Origin: an archaeon
Lineage (GTDB): Archaea; Nanobdellota; Nanobdellia; Pacearchaeales; GW2011-AR1
DNA: 64,000 nucleotides
NCBI GenBank assembly: GCA_018657525.1
Contig: JABHWZ010000004.1
Span: forward strand, 90,245 to 154,244
Reading direction: 5' to 3'
This document shows positions 8,313-16,111 of the stretch, piece after piece. The notes under the pieces are model-generated. The model saw only the letters and a list, made by a program, of their open reading frames with translations. It did no database searches and was not told the origin of the DNA. The translations under genes and the position numbers were made by a program. Within the stretch, counting starts at the first letter, position 1. Every line of letters starts with the position of its first letter.

Positions 8313-8897
8313 TCATTGACAAGTGCTTTCTAAACCGCTGTTTAGTCTTTCTCGAATTGTTCCAAGAGAATAATATTGTAATGCAGTTCTCAAGTCTCCA
8401 ACTTCTCTCTTTAATGGAAAATGTCCTAATTCTTCAATTCTTTTTCTAAATTCTCTTTCAACATTTTCCCATTCTTGCCAGTATCCTTTTTTCTTTATAA
8501 TTCTTCTAGGTAAAGACTTAGGTTCAGAGCCTCGCTCATTCATTAGTTCCCTTAATTCTCCAATTTGAAAATATTTAGAAACTTGTCCCTTCCCCAACTC
8601 TCTTAATTCAACTGTATTTGGAAAATGTCCAAGTAACAAAATCGCATCTCTTAATTCCCAACAAACATTTTCTGGATTATTCCAGTATGTTTCTTTAGAA
8701 GAAGTTGAAGTTGAATCATAACCCATCTTCTCTCTTATTTCAGAAAGTTTAAAATGGCTACATATAACACTTTCTTTTAATTCTTTTAATTCAGCATATT
8801 TTGGAAAATATCCCACATCATCAATAACCCTTTGCATATTTGCTTCAACGTTTTCCCATTCCATCCAATATTCATTAGGTTTTTTGTACATTTTCAT
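8313..8897 (-). CDS. Protein of three HNH-associated-type repeats
   Basis: 194 aa made of three repeats of about 50 residues. Each starts W-x-E-NVE (residues ~13, ~74, ~147), runs through a helix to a GHFP or GYFP turn followed by x-x-E-LREL, and ends in a second helix with LGTIRERL or KLSEIREKM. This layout matches the homing-endonuclease-associated repeat (PF18780 type), a small helical DNA-binding unit. No HNH, LAGLIDADG or GIY-YIG nuclease is attached, so it may be a stand-alone DNA-binding protein. It overlaps the upstream gene by 4 nt. Confidence 0.6.
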   Translation of the reverse strand: MKMYKKPNEYWMEWENVEANMQRVIDDVGYFPKYAELKELKESVICSHFKLSEIREKMGYDSTSTSSKETYWNNPENVCWELRDAILLLGHFPNTVELRELGKGQVSKYFQIGELRELMNERGSEPKSLPRRIIKKKGYWQEWENVEREFRKRIEELGHFPLKREVGDLRTALQYYSLGTIRERLNSGLESTCQ

Positions 8898-9292
8898 TTC
8901 TCCATCTCCCTCTGTTTTTCGCTAACCCTTTTCATCATTGCCCAATATTCTTCTAAAACAATTTGAAATTCTGCTTCTGAATCTATTCTTGCAAATATCT
9001 TTCTAGCATTTATCCCGGGTAAATAAGCTTGATTCCTAGTCAAATGATAACAAGTTCCAGAGGAATCTTCCAAAGTAATATCATATCTATCTGGATCTTT
9101 TTGAGTTCTACCGCTTGGAATCAAATGCAATGTACACCCATCAGTTAATCGCTTAGTATCTTCGCTAAGTAAAAGTGGCTCCCTGGATTGTTCCTGAATT
9201 TGAACTTGCTTATCTGCCACATCTGGATCGATATCTTGAAGTAAATAAAATCCCAACTCCATGCTTGGCGAATAACCCATATTTTGTCTCAT
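8894..9292 (-). CDS. Hypothetical protein coupled to the HNH-repeat-like gene
   Basis: 132 aa, no recognised family. A charged N-terminal half contains VADKQVQIQEQSREP. The middle has strand-like segments (CTLHLIP, YDITLEDSSGTCYHL) suggesting a small beta domain, and the C-terminus is a long helix (EAEFQIVLEEYWAMMKRV). The ATGA overlap with the next gene indicates co-translation, so the two proteins may act together. Confidence 0.6.
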   Translation of the reverse strand: MRQNMGYSPSMELGFYLLQDIDPDVADKQVQIQEQSREPLLLSEDTKRLTDGCTLHLIPSGRTQKDPDRYDITLEDSSGTCYHLTRNQAYLPGINARKIFARIDSEAEFQIVLEEYWAMMKRVSEKQREMEK

Positions 9293-9413
9293 ACACTTTT
9301 CACTAAATCTACACTTTTAAATCTTTCTATTATGTAACTACTATCAAGATACAACTCATTGTAAAATAATCTATCACAGCAATCCTTAAAAAGTCTCTAA
9401 AACAAAATTTTGC

Positions 9414-9695
9414 ATGAATAAAAGAAATTTTCCAGTAATTTTAGATCGAAATGAAGTAGAGCAGTTAGGAATAGATTTAAATAAATTAACTCCAGCCAGG
9501 AACTGCTACACCCCCTATAGATCAAGTTGGTTTAGTAATAAAAGAACTGAAAGCAAATTAGAAAGAGATATTCATAATGACTTAAGAAAAAATGGCGGAG
9601 ATTTAGCAGTAATTCAAGGAACCTTAGGGGTTGATCCTTTTTCATGGTCATATAATATTTATAACTTCCCCGAAGACGAAGCTGAACAAAACTAA
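9414..9695 (+). CDS. Small NFPVIL-family protein
   Basis: 93 aa, function unknown. The N-terminus NFPVILDRNEVEQLGIDLNKL aligns with the protein at 38479-38739 (NFPVILNREMVEEKGIELSNL), so the genome carries at least two paralogues. The C-terminal halves diverge except for a helix followed by DG/GG and a terminal strand rich in Y. It is monocistronic and divergent from the gene at 8894-9292. Confidence 0.6.
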   Translation: MNKRNFPVILDRNEVEQLGIDLNKLTPARNCYTPYRSSWFSNKRTESKLERDIHNDLRKNGGDLAVIQGTLGVDPFSWSYNIYNFPEDEAEQN

Positions 9696-9710
9696 AATAG
9701 CGTTCTTTTT

Positions 9711-10445
9711 TTATTTTCCCAAGCGATAAATACTTTTCTTTCCCCACCATCTAACTCCCCAATCAAGTGCCAAATCTCCCTCTAAATCAATAGCCGCAAT
9801 AAATTTTAAATTCAAATTAAATTTCTTAACTTTTTCAATAATAATATAATGCCAATCGCGTTCAGTAGATTTTTTAATTTGAATATTTTTAAAATTTTTA
9901 AAATGTTTTATAATATCAATTCTTTTCCCATTATCCCAAATTTCAAAAAGATTTTGATACTCTAATGGATGCTCCACCCGAACTTCTTCTAATTCTAAAG
10001 CAGCAATTCCCTCTCGAGTCAAAATTCGATTTACTTCTTCAATAAATAAAATTTTATCTGGAATGTATTGCATCGTGGCCGGATTAAATATAAAATCAAA
10101 ACTTTCCGATTTAAATGGCAATTTTTTTCCAGCATCTAAAATATGAATCTTAGGAAGATTTTTATTAATTTCTTTTTTGTCAAAAATCTTTTCTTGTAAA
10201 GCATATTTTCGCACCAAATTCTGATTCCATTCCGGCTCTAAATTGATTCCATGGGTTTCAATTTTTTCACCAAATATCTTTTTTAATTCAAGCAAAGCTC
10301 TTCCATATCCTGTTCCAACTTCAAGAACTTTAATCTGCTTTTTCTTCTTTAATAATTGTTTTATATATTTGACCACATCTCCGACTCTTCCCTCTGCACC
10401 TTTCTTCCCAAATAATCCTTTAGCACGACCCTGTCGTATTTTCAT
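9711..10445 (-). CDS. Class I SAM-dependent methyltransferase
   Basis: 244 aa. Motif I VLEVGTGYGRALLEL (about residues 40-54), an acidic motif II region (THGINLEPEW), and post-motif SFDFIFNPATMQYIPD with the EEVNRIL helix give a Methyltransf_11-like core. The substrate is unknown. Its ATG overlaps the stop of the P-loop kinase upstream by 4 nt, suggesting the two enzymes act in one pathway. Confidence 0.8.
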   Translation of the reverse strand: MKIRQGRAKGLFGKKGAEGRVGDVVKYIKQLLKKKKQIKVLEVGTGYGRALLELKKIFGEKIETHGINLEPEWNQNLVRKYALQEKIFDKKEINKNLPKIHILDAGKKLPFKSESFDFIFNPATMQYIPDKILFIEEVNRILTREGIAALELEEVRVEHPLEYQNLFEIWDNGKRIDIIKHFKNFKNIQIKKSTERDWHYIIIEKVKKFNLNLKFIAAIDLEGDLALDWGVRWWGKKSIYRLGK

Positions 10446-10942
10446 TTTAAATTCTCCAGAATAAAATCAACAACTTGTTTTTTATTTAATTTATCACAAT
10501 CTACAATTATCCCCCTTGGATCTAAATTTTTATCATGATATTTATGCCATTCTTCAATATTAACAAGTTGACAATGAGGATGTTTCGGATCTTTAACCCT
10601 TTTTTTATCTCTTCTTTTTGCCTTTTGAGTATCAACATAAAACTGAAAAACCACAAATTTATATTTATATTTTTTAACATAGTTTCCAATATATTTCATA
10701 ATAGTTTTTCTAGACATTTCCTCTAAAAGAATATTTTTCTTTTTTTTCATAACTTCTTTCATTAATGCAAATAAAGCTTTTTTCTTTATCTCCTTATTCT
10801 CTTCTAAATAATTAAACCAACTTTTTAACTCACAATTATCTATCAAAACCCATCCATCAAATTCTTTTCTTTTTTTCAATTTGGCAAAAGCAGTTGATTT
10901 CCCTGATGCAGGTCTCCCCCTCAAGATAACAATTTTAGGCAT
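10442..10942 (-). CDS. P-loop kinase of the AAA_33/zeta-toxin-like group
   Basis: 166 aa with Walker A GRPASGKST at residues 9-17 and a lid region with arginines (KAKRRDKKR). The acidic switch is LIDNCELKSW. The size and layout fit small kinases such as polynucleotide, nucleoside or tRNA-modifying kinases. The substrate is unresolved. First gene of a pair with the methyltransferase. Confidence 0.75.
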   Translation of the reverse strand: MPKIVILRGRPASGKSTAFAKLKKRKEFDGWVLIDNCELKSWFNYLEENKEIKKKALFALMKEVMKKKKNILLEEMSRKTIMKYIGNYVKKYKYKFVVFQFYVDTQKAKRRDKKRVKDPKHPHCQLVNIEEWHKYHDKNLDPRGIIVDCDKLNKKQVVDFILENLK

Positions 10943-11044
10943 ACTTCAATTAACACTCTTTCATTTAAAAATCTTTTTTGTCGTAGTAAAACAGAAGAAA
11001 AGTTTATAAACTCTTGATTATTTATTTTATTATCTCATTACCTT

Positions 11045-11812
11045 TTATTTAATCTTTTTATCAGAAATAACAAAATCATCAAATAAAATATATTCCTCTT
11101 TTTTAGGTGCCCAAGTATTCTCATTTCCACCAAACATTCCGATAAAATTAAAAGTGTCAATTCCATACTTATATCCTTGATCTCTTAACATTAATTTTAT
11201 ACTTAGAACTTTCTTTCCATCAAACCATGATTCAATTAAATCATTTTCTTTCCCTGCCTCTTCTAATTTTATTCTAGTTTTAATTGTATGCCAAATCCCT
11301 GTTTCAATATAAACTTTTTTACCATTTAATTCCCAATTAAAATCCTTTCCCCAATGCTGATCTTTTTTAGGATAATAAAGATACTGGCAAAGATAGGCTT
11401 TATGAGGATTTTTTGTTGTATTCTCAACAAAGCCATGAGTCCGCCACATAATTCTTGCAGAAAACCCTGTTGCATTTTTCTGGTTTTCTCCCCCTGCAGG
11501 AGAACTTCCTCCATGCAAACCAGGAAGTTTGCCTCCCCTAACAAAATTAAATCCTTTTGGAAAGAATATTTTATATTTAACATAAATCTCTTCTTTATCT
11601 TTAAATTTCAATTTCCATTGAGCTCCACTTTCTTCTAATCCAAATTTGTCTTTTGGAAATTTAATTTGTAAAACTTTTTTATTATTTAACTTAACAACAG
11701 ATACTCTGTTTACCCCCTTAATTCTTGGAGGATTTTCCCAAACTTTATTAATTCTAGCAGAAATATATTTTCCTAATTTTTCTTTTTGGAAATCAATTTT
11801 AATTGATTTCAT
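11045..11812 (-). CDS. Polysaccharide lyase 14-like jelly-roll protein
   Basis: 255 aa. The pattern GGKLPGLHGG, then GFSARIMWR, a YYYPKK-like strand, W-x-x-G-x-WH (ETGIWHTIKTRI), ESWFDGKKVL, and FNFIGMFGG followed by LFDDFVIS matches alginate/glucuronan lyase family 14 (family knowledge, not searched). There is no signal peptide, which is odd for a polysaccharide-degrading enzyme, so it may act on an intracellular polymer or use the fold for binding. Last gene of the six-gene coupled operon; its ATG overlaps the CYTH stop by 4 nt. Confidence 0.65.
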   Translation of the reverse strand: MKSIKIDFQKEKLGKYISARINKVWENPPRIKGVNRVSVVKLNNKKVLQIKFPKDKFGLEESGAQWKLKFKDKEEIYVKYKIFFPKGFNFVRGGKLPGLHGGSSPAGGENQKNATGFSARIMWRTHGFVENTTKNPHKAYLCQYLYYPKKDQHWGKDFNWELNGKKVYIETGIWHTIKTRIKLEEAGKENDLIESWFDGKKVLSIKLMLRDQGYKYGIDTFNFIGMFGGNENTWAPKKEEYILFDDFVISDKKIK

Positions 11813-12327
11813 TTAAATCTTAAGTCCTTGAATCCAACTTTATAATAAATAGGAGCAAATCCCAAAAAGTAATCTTTTTTTGAATAACCCAAAATTTTTG
11901 CAACTTTCTCAATATTCTTCTCTTTCCCTTCGATTTCTAAATAAAATGGAATTTGAGGCATTTTGATAATTTCAACTGAACAATTATTCAATTGATAATA
12001 CTCCCGTTTAATTTCAATATAAGAGCTAATTTTTAAACCTAAAGATTTCAGCATACTCTCTGCTATTTTAAAACTTGAAATCTCCATTTCATATTCTTTT
12101 CTAACTTTATGTCCTCTAACAATCTTCTTTTTTAATTTAATTGCAAAATAAGTTTTCTTTCCTTCTTTTCTTAAACGAATAGTAATCCCCTCTTCCAGAG
12201 TATCTTTATCTGAATAAATTATGTTTGTCTGCAAAATTTTTTTTATTAATTTAGCTTTTTTATTTTTAAGAATCTTCCTAATATTTTTTTCATCTATTTC
12301 TAAAATCTTAATTTCGATTTCTTTCAT
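11809..12327 (-). CDS. CYTH-domain protein (CyaB/ThTPase superfamily)
   Basis: 172 aa. Begins with the diagnostic E-x-E-x-K motif (EIEIK, residues 3-7), followed by basic and acidic strands of the triphosphate tunnel fold: ITIRLRKEG, FAIKLKKK, KEYEMEI, IKREYYQL, VEIIKM, FYLEIEGKE. CYTH enzymes hydrolyse organic triphosphates or polyphosphate, or make cAMP (class IV cyclases); which applies here is unknown. The start at 12327 gives the ATGA overlap with the PIN gene; the frame is open upstream to 12372. Confidence 0.85.
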   Translation of the reverse strand: MKEIEIKILEIDEKNIRKILKNKKAKLIKKILQTNIIYSDKDTLEEGITIRLRKEGKKTYFAIKLKKKIVRGHKVRKEYEMEISSFKIAESMLKSLGLKISSYIEIKREYYQLNNCSVEIIKMPQIPFYLEIEGKEKNIEKVAKILGYSKKDYFLGFAPIYYKVGFKDLRFK

Positions 12328-13001
12328 CCTAACCTTTTTATTTCTTTTATTTCCAAATCTGAAATAGCGCATCCGCGCAATTTAACCGCCCAAAGTAAAG
12401 AATCTAAAAGTCGCGGATCTTTTAATTTTATAATTTTCTTTTTCCACATCATATAAACCAATTCTGAAGAACGAATTATTCCACATTTAATAAATTGCTC
12501 AAAATTTTCTTTTTTAGCCTTAACTTTAACATGCAATTTTCTTTGAAGCAATTCAACTAAATTATCTGGTTTTTCGCACATCATTCTGGTAGTTCTCTCA
12601 TCAACAGCGGCAACGCTCTGAATTTTTTTCTTACTCAAAATATTAGACAACGCCAAAACACTCGCTTCTCCCAAATCAATTAAATGAATTTCTTTGCCTT
12701 TCCCAATAAAAGAAGAATTAGCTACATTCAAAATTTCTTTAGTTTTATTAGAAATTTCTGAATCTTTAATCCCAAACACCGACGGCATTTCTAAAATCTT
12801 CAAATCAACAAGCTGTTTCATTCTTAAAGCCTCAAACTGAAAGCGTTTACCTTTTATTGGTTTTTCGACAACTTCCCCATAAACTTCTTTGGTGATAATA
12901 AAACGCCCATTAAACAATTTTTTCAATTCTTTAAACTCTTCAAATAACCCATTCATCGCTAAAGAAATCAAAGTACTAGCGTCGAAAATTATCGCTTTCA
13001 T
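12324..13001 (-). CDS. PIN-domain nuclease-like protein
   Basis: 225 aa. The PIN core shows IIFDASTLISL (acidic residue 8), a mid-domain acidic helix DLGEASVLALS, and AAVDERTTRMM as the third acidic site. A C-terminal extension (about 165-225) is basic and helical. PIN proteins are metal-dependent RNases, many of them VapC toxins. No VapB-like antitoxin is adjacent, but the gene is coupled to a HEPN-MNT pair, so an RNase role within that operon is likely. Confidence 0.8.
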   Translation of the reverse strand: MKAIIFDASTLISLAMNGLFEEFKELKKLFNGRFIITKEVYGEVVEKPIKGKRFQFEALRMKQLVDLKILEMPSVFGIKDSEISNKTKEILNVANSSFIGKGKEIHLIDLGEASVLALSNILSKKKIQSVAAVDERTTRMMCEKPDNLVELLQRKLHVKVKAKKENFEQFIKCGIIRSSELVYMMWKKKIIKLKDPRLLDSLLWAVKLRGCAISDLEIKEIKRLG

Positions 13002-14002
13002 TTTAGATTTTTAAAATATTTAGTTGATTGATGCTCCTTTTTCTTAATTTTAAAATAAACTCCAATTAATCCAAAAACTAAAAAAAAGATTCCAATATAA
13101 TTTGAAGTTGAATTTTTAAAATTATTTACAACATTTCCAGTTAAACTTGGATAGAGAAAAATCAAGCTCCCAATTAATCCGAGAATTATTGTCACAGTAT
13201 AAACTTTTTGTTCTAAGGATGGTTTTCTATCTTCTTCTTGTTCTCCATAATTCTGTCCATATAAAATTCCAAGATTATAAGCAGCCATAACCTTCCCCAA
13301 ATGTTCGGTTTTCATTTGTTTTAAAAATTGCTTTTTATCCAACCCCATCCTTTGTGCTTTCTGCCATTTTTTAGTAATATTTACATCCAACCATGTGGAA
13401 GTTATTTCACTTGAGGAATTACCTAATAATTCTCTTGCTCTATTCGGGAGATTTATTAAATTTTCACCATAGCGGTTTCTGTTATAATTCCTTCTAGTTA
13501 AATTAAAATTTCCTAATCCTTTTAGCTCTCTTGTTGTAGAAAGGGGAACAAAGTTATCTCCTTTGTTTTCGAAGCCACTTTCTTCTAGTCCTAGGCGTAT
13601 TCCGTTTGAGGTCTTCCCCTTATAATGATTATCTACTACCACTATTTTATTTAATTGAGCAAAATTTTTTAATTGAGGAATCAAATTTCGTTTTGCCCTT
13701 TCACTCACTTCGGGGGAAGTTTCATGTAATTCATCATTATCCAATCTACGTTGTTCTGGAGATATCATTTTTAATTTTGCTTTTGGAAATAAGGATTTTG
13801 CTAAACCTTTCATAAAATAATAGTAAGAGATTGCAGAAGTAGCCGGAAATAAAAATCCTATGCCTTTTCCCTCCCCTTCTATATATCTAGATAAATAGAT
13901 ATCTACACTCTTTCTTAATTTATCAGGATCATAACCTTTAGGTAAACCAAAAATAGTTTTATATTCTTCTAATGTTTTAGCAGGCAATGGAATCCTTTTC
14001 AT
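12998..14002 (-). CDS. Phosphoribosyltransferase-like domain fused to a TM hairpin
   Basis: 334 aa. IVVVDNHYKGKTSNGIRLGL (about residues 139-158) resembles the PRPP-binding loop of type I PRTases, and GIGFLFPATSAISYYY resembles the N-terminal PRTase strand and helix. The region 170-265 is basic and unassigned. Two TM helices at about 270-290 and 301-318 flank a TGNVV loop, as in the proteins at 1307 and 28241. The catalytic assignment is an inference from one motif. Overlaps HEPN upstream and PIN downstream by 4 nt each. Confidence 0.6.
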   Translation of the reverse strand: MKRIPLPAKTLEEYKTIFGLPKGYDPDKLRKSVDIYLSRYIEGEGKGIGFLFPATSAISYYYFMKGLAKSLFPKAKLKMISPEQRRLDNDELHETSPEVSERAKRNLIPQLKNFAQLNKIVVVDNHYKGKTSNGIRLGLEESGFENKGDNFVPLSTTRELKGLGNFNLTRRNYNRNRYGENLINLPNRARELLGNSSSEITSTWLDVNITKKWQKAQRMGLDKKQFLKQMKTEHLGKVMAAYNLGILYGQNYGEQEEDRKPSLEQKVYTVTIILGLIGSLIFLYPSLTGNVVNNFKNSTSNYIGIFFLVFGLIGVYFKIKKKEHQSTKYFKNLK

Positions 14003-14418
14003 TTTAAATTTTTAAAATATTTCTTTTTTAATTCTTGAACCATATTTTTTATTTCAAGAATATTTGCTTCTGTTTCTTCTACAGAAATATCCTCTCCATA
14101 ATAATTAATTTTATTTCTGACCTGTCTAAACCTATCAAATTTCAATGAAAGATTTTCTTCCCCTTTTTCTTTTAAAAAATAAGCAAAAGCTTCATGTGAA
14201 TATATTTTGTACCCTTCCCAAGCAGATATGGCCTCTAAAATACTTCTTAGAACATCATAATAATTAGACATAATTTTTCTAGAAGAATTTTTATCAATTT
14301 TTAATTTACTCAGAAACTTCAAATCTGACTCTGCAGTCTTAATTAACGACTTTGCTAAATTAAAATCTTGGCTCCCACGTCGAACTAACCCCCTTTTAAT
14401 AAAATCTTCAAACCTCAT
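13999..14418 (-). CDS. HEPN-domain RNase-like toxin
   Basis: 139 aa, all helical. Helix 1 holds FNLAKSLIKTAESDLKFL, helix 2 SRKIMSNYYDVLRSILEAI, and the catalytic region FRQVRNKINYYGED carries R-N-K-I-N-Y, where the usual R-x4-6-H histidine is replaced by tyrosine. HEPN-MNT pairs are type VII toxin-antitoxin systems in which the MNT partner modifies the HEPN catalytic tyrosine or neighbour. It overlaps the MNT gene by 4 nt. Confidence 0.8.
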   Translation of the reverse strand: MRFEDFIKRGLVRRGSQDFNLAKSLIKTAESDLKFLSKLKIDKNSSRKIMSNYYDVLRSILEAISAWEGYKIYSHEAFAYFLKEKGEENLSLKFDRFRQVRNKINYYGEDISVEETEANILEIKNMVQELKKKYFKNLK

Positions 14419-14945
14419 TTAATTGCCTCCCAATTCCCAAAAAGAGTAATTCCATTTACCCACGAATTAAATAATTCTTTATTTGTTTTTTTCAATTTTT
14501 CAATATCTTTTACCGAATGTATGAACAACTGAATTTCTAAGGATAATTTTTTCTCAAACTTCCCCAAATTAACTTTTTTATTAGAAGGGCTAACTATTAA
14601 AATATCAATATCACTCTTAGAAGAATTTTCCGCTTTTGCAAAACTTCCAAATAAAATAATTGCTTCAGGATAATTATATTCCTCAATTAAAAAATCCAAG
14701 AGCCCCGAGTCAGAAATAGAATTAAAATTGTAATTTAATTTTAAATTTTTATATTTCCTACTCTTAAAATTTGCTTGGAATAATAAATGATTTAGTTTTT
14801 TGGATGAAATCAAAATTCCTTCTTTTTCATAAACTTTAAGGTATTTGGAAATGGTAGTGGGAGATTTTTTTAATTTTTTAGCAATTTCTCTAACATAAAA
14901 TTCTTTTTCAGGTCCTTGAATAAAACATTGAATAATTTTGTCCAT
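14415..14945 (-). CDS. MNT nucleotidyltransferase with N-terminal winged helix
   Basis: 176 aa. Residues 1-55 are a winged helix (EFYVREIAKKLKKSPTTISKYL). The MNT core starts at AIILFGSFAKAENSSKSDID (GS motif and D-x-D near residues 95-114). Third acidic strand SLEIQLFI. The partner HEPN gene follows with a 4-nt overlap, giving an antitoxin-first order. The DNA-binding domain and the repeated ATGGACA half-sites upstream and at the start codon suggest autoregulation. Confidence 0.85.
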   Translation of the reverse strand: MDKIIQCFIQGPEKEFYVREIAKKLKKSPTTISKYLKVYEKEGILISSKKLNHLLFQANFKSRKYKNLKLNYNFNSISDSGLLDFLIEEYNYPEAIILFGSFAKAENSSKSDIDILIVSPSNKKVNLGKFEKKLSLEIQLFIHSVKDIEKLKKTNKELFNSWVNGITLFGNWEAIK

Positions 14946-14957
14946 TTTTATAATATC

Positions 14958-14985
14958 CTGTCCATTAATATGAACAGTTGTCCAT
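14958..14985. promoter_or_regulatory. Operator-like repeats before the MNT-HEPN operon
   Basis: CTGTCCAT-TAAT-ATGAACAG (14958-14977) is an inverted repeat matching 7 of 8 positions. A third half-site TTGTCCAT follows at 14978-14985, and the MNT start codon itself begins ATGGACA. The spacing fits a dimeric winged-helix repressor, most simply the MNT protein itself. Confidence 0.5.
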
Positions 14986-14997
14986 TTTTAAGCTTTA

Positions 14998-15558
14998 TCA
15001 TACAAACAAACCCTCCATTAATTTAATTCTTTCCTTCGCAGACATTGTCTTAGCTTCTTTAACATCAGCAATTCCTGTCTGCCCAGCATAACTTGCCAAA
15101 TCCCACATTGAAATTCCCAATAGCTTCGCTGTACGTTCCATTGAAACCCCATGTTCATAAATTCGCGACGCTTTGTTCACTTTTGCTTTATCAAAAACTT
15201 CCTTGATATATTTTTTTAACTTTCCAGATAATTTACTAATTTGTTTCCGAATATTCTCTAAATTTTTTCTAAAATCTTTCAAATCATCTTTCTGAATATT
15301 TTGAATAGATTTTTTCAATGAGAACAAAATCATTTTTTCAAGATTTTTATACCCCAAATAATTTCGATATCTTTCTCTTTCAATTATTTTACCAAGACTA
15401 TAAACAATTACTGCCACAGAAATATTGTCTGCATCCTGAGTTCTCGAAGACGTATGAATCATCTGATTGCTCAACTCTTTCAATTTCATTGCATCCTTTT
15501 TTTTAAAAGCACCTTCAGTTTCACGCAAAATTTTTAGAATATTATTTGCCTCTTGCAT
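14998..15558 (-). CDS. Conserved helical protein with C-terminal HTH-like segment
   Basis: 186 aa, no named family. Residues 1-115 are long helices resembling HEPN-like bundles (MIHTSSRTQDADNISVAVIV, KLKKYIKEVFDKAK). The C-terminus has a helix-turn-helix look (GVSMERTAKLLGISMWDLA, about residues 138-156) followed by AKTMSAKERIKLMEGLF. Proteins of this layout occur in archaea next to small RNases; a regulatory DNA-binding role is an inference. It stands upstream of, and separate from, the MNT-HEPN operon. Confidence 0.55.
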   Translation of the reverse strand: MQEANNILKILRETEGAFKKKDAMKLKELSNQMIHTSSRTQDADNISVAVIVYSLGKIIERERYRNYLGYKNLEKMILFSLKKSIQNIQKDDLKDFRKNLENIRKQISKLSGKLKKYIKEVFDKAKVNKASRIYEHGVSMERTAKLLGISMWDLASYAGQTGIADVKEAKTMSAKERIKLMEGLFV

Positions 15559-15569
15559 CTTCCAACCTC

Positions 15570-15623
15570 ATGAATAATTCAAGAATTTATTCTTAATAAA
15601 TCTATCTTCTAAGAATTATTCAT
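15570..15623. promoter_or_regulatory. 11-bp inverted repeat between divergent genes
   Basis: ATGAATAATTC (15570-15580) is repeated inverted at 15613-15623, and AAGAAT-TT-ATTCTT (15581-15594) is a second palindrome inside. It lies between the helical/HTH-like gene (minus) and the PIN gene (plus), so it is a candidate operator for either. Confidence 0.45.
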
Positions 15624-15690
15624 CAAAAAATTAAAAAATAATTTTAGATAAAAACCCAACATTTTTATATTCCTCTCCCTAATTATTAAA

Positions 15691-16071
15691 ATGAAAAAAG
15701 TTTTATTAGACTCGAGTTTTTTAATCTCAGCAGCTAAAAAGAAAATCGATCTTTTTGAGGAATTACAAGACCATCCAGAAATTATGGTCCCAGAGCAAGT
15801 AATTCAAGAATTATTTAAAATTTCTCAATCAAAACAATCTTTGAAAAATAGAAACTCTGCAGAATTAGCCATAAAAATCTTGGATGCGTGCAAAGACAAA
15901 TTCAAAAAAATAGATATCTCTGAAGGCAAATCAGAATATACTGATAAACAGATAATTAAATATCTAGATAAAAATAAAGCGATTCTCTTAGCAACCTTAG
16001 ATAAGGAACTTAAATTAAAATTTAAGGGGAAATTAATTGTTCTTAGGGGAAATAAAATAGAAAGACAATAA
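15691..16071 (+). CDS. Fcf1/VapC9-like PIN protein upstream of rpo7
   Basis: 126 aa. VLLDSSFLISAAKK carries the first PIN aspartate, ELAIKIL the central acidic helix and LLATLDKELK the third site, followed by GKLIVLRGNK. This small PIN type is conserved in archaea next to rpo7/spt4 genes and is related to the rRNA-processing nuclease Fcf1/Utp24 (family knowledge). It is separated from rpo7 by a promoter, so it may be transcribed alone. Confidence 0.75.
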   Translation: MKKVLLDSSFLISAAKKKIDLFEELQDHPEIMVPEQVIQELFKISQSKQSLKNRNSAELAIKILDACKDKFKKIDISEGKSEYTDKQIIKYLDKNKAILLATLDKELKLKFKGKLIVLRGNKIERQ

Positions 16072-16079
16072 AAGTAACC

Positions 16080-16087
16080 TTTAAAAA
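16080..16087 (+). promoter_or_regulatory. TATA box of the rpo7 operon
   Basis: TTTAAAAA lies 25-32 nt before the rpo7 ATG, predicting a transcript that starts within a few bases of the start codon (leaderless or nearly so). Confidence 0.6.
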
Positions 16088-16111
16088 GCAAAATTTACTT
16101 TAAATTCTACA

